Position numbers and translations under genes: made by a program
The notes under the pieces: model-generated
The model's input: only the letters and a program-made list of their open reading frames with translations
Told to the model about the DNA's origin: nothing
Databases searched by the model: none
Assembly: GCA_004557805.1 (NCBI GenBank)
Contig: SFFS01000055.1
Span: 1-13,955, forward strand
Reading direction: 5' to 3'
DNA length: 13,955 nucleotides
From: Clostridiales bacterium
GTDB lineage: Bacteria; Bacillota; Clostridia; Christensenellales; Aristaeellaceae
Shown here: positions 12,853-13,955 of the stretch, piece by piece
How positions within the stretch are numbered: position 1 is the stretch's first letter
Layout of the letters: each line of letters begins with the position of its first letter

Positions 12853-13955
12853 TTATGCCTTTTTCCGCTTCACAATCGGATGCTCCACGAAGTAGTTCAG
12901 CACCATGACCAGAATCAGCACCGCACCCCAGATGAGCGTGATGTAATAGCTGGAAATCTGCGGGAAGCGGTTGATGCCCGTTTCCAGCAGGCGCAGCAGC
13001 ACGATGGCCAGCAGTACGCCGGAAATCTTACCGCAGCCGCCCGTCGGGCTTACGCCGCCCAGCACCACGATCAGGATGCATTGCAGCGTATAAACGCTGC
13101 CGTAGTCAGAACGCGCGGAGTTGTAGTTGGCGAGCATAATCATGCCGCCCAGCGCCGCCAGCACGCCGGAAAGCGCGTAGGTCTTGATGAGCACGCTGTC
13201 CACTTTCACGCCCGAGAAGCGCGCCACGTTTTCGCTCGTGCCCATCATGTAGAGCTTTTTGCCGTAGGCCGTGCGGTTCAGCAGAAACCACACCAGCACC
13301 GCCGCCACAACGAAGAAGATCAGCTGTACCGGGATCAGCCCCATCATCGTACCGCGCTTGCCCGGAAGCACCTTGAGAATCTTGTTGTTGATCATCGCGG
13401 AATACGCGCGCGGCAGCTTGCTCACGGCGTTGCCGCCGGTAACGACCATCGAAATGCCCGTCAGCAGCTGGTTCACGCCCATCGTCGCCAGAATCGGCGG
13501 GATCTTGATCTTGGAAATGAGCACGCCGCTGAACACGCCCGCCGCCGCGCCGAGGGCAACCGCCATCAGGAACGCCGCAGGGATGACCCATCCGGCGATT
13601 TCGCCGGCTTCATCCATCTGCGCCTTCATGAACATGCCCATCAGGATGCTGGCCAGGTTCGCAATGCCCACCGACGACAGGTCGATACCGCCGGTAATCA
13701 TACAGATCATCGCGCCCAGCGACAGGGTGTTGACCGCGAGGATCGTGCGGTATCCGAAGCGTCTGACCAGCGGGGTGGCGACGCTTTTGGCGATGAGTGC
13801 GCCCACGGTCATGGGAATCATGGACAGCCCGGCATGCATGGGCGAGTATCCCAGTCCGACCTGCAACAGAAGCGGCGTCAGAAACGGCATGGCGCCGTTG
13901 CCCAGCCGCGCGAACAGGTTGCCGAGGATGCCGACGGCGAAGTTGCGCACGGAAA
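12853..13955 (-). CDS. Hybrid permease frame: MFS (DHA2-like) N-part joined to sugar-type ABC permease; 5' end outside window
   Basis: The frame is open to the window edge. Numbering from the GTG at 13950, residues 1 to about 72 read like the second half of a DHA2/MdtD-type major facilitator (RNFAVGILGNLFARLG, PFLTPLLLQVGLGYSPMHAG, then VRRFGYRTIL). From about residue 77 it reads as a BPD_transp_2 (RbsC-like) ABC permease: LSLGAMICMITGGIDLS, ISKIKIPPILATMGVNQLLTG, TAYGKKLYMMGTSENVARFSG, LGGVSPTGGCGKISG and a final helix before IVKRKKA. The normal first helix of the permease is missing. The ABC part alone would serve simple-sugar or related uptake with an ATPase and a binding protein not in the window. 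The joint lies near 13710-13745. Either a misassembly or a real deletion fusion would explain it. Confidence 0.75.
   Translation of the reverse strand, partial: SVRNFAVGILGNLFARLGNGAMPFLTPLLLQVGLGYSPMHAGLSMIPMTVGALIAKSVATPLVRRFGYRTILAVNTLSLGAMICMITGGIDLSSVGIANLASILMGMFMKAQMDEAGEIAGWVIPAAFLMAVALGAAAGVFSGVLISKIKIPPILATMGVNQLLTGISMVVTGGNAVSKLPRAYSAMINNKILKVLPGKRGTMMGLIPVQLIFFVVAAVLVWFLLNRTAYGKKLYMMGTSENVARFSGVKVDSVLIKTYALSGVLAALGGMIMLANYNSARSDYGSVYTLQCILIVVLGGVSPTGGCGKISGVLLAIVLLRLLETGINRFPQISSYYITLIWGAVLILVMVLNYFVEHPIVKRKKA

Overview
The window looks like part of a GC-rich chromosome from a bacterium of the Bacillota, most likely an uncultured clostridium. The reasons are strong AGGAGG-type ribosome binding sites, clear sigma-A promoters, a YlbJ-like (sporulation-type) membrane protein, a CmpB-type membrane protein and an 11-12 helix sodium symporter. 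The assignment is inferred from gene families, not from a marker gene.

Layout. 1-155 is non-coding and hairpin-rich, ending in a + strand terminator. 171-3420 holds three minus-strand genes: a DUF1003 membrane protein, a YyaL/DUF255 thioredoxin-fold protein and a tyrosine phosphatase. 3553-5772 is a compact + strand transcription unit with its own promoter and terminator: a CcsA/ResC-type cytochrome c assembly protein (TTG start), MobB, and a DUF4213/DUF364 protein. 5907-8182 holds two minus-strand membrane protein genes (CmpB-like; neurotransmitter:sodium symporter family), each with a good promoter. 8255-9937 contains no credible gene. Most of it is a tandem array of roughly 120-bp units of two types, A and B. 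9938-11575 is an AMP-forming acyl-CoA synthetase (minus). 11788-12618 is a YlbJ-like membrane protein (+), whose 5' end exists in a second, truncated copy just upstream. 12853-13955 is a minus-strand permease reading frame cut by the window edge.

How the genes may work together. The + strand unit joins heme/cytochrome c maturation, molybdenum cofactor maturation and a presumed metal-chelating protein, which suggests a metal-cofactor theme. The other genes look like ordinary independent units.

The most unusual parts are: (1) the A/B repeat array, whose A unit carries a small hairpin partly preserved by compensatory changes; (2) the right-edge reading frame, which runs from MFS (DHA2-type) sequence directly into a sugar-type ABC permease and is either a chimeric join or a real fusion; (3) the 99-bp duplication of the ylbJ-like gene's 5' end.
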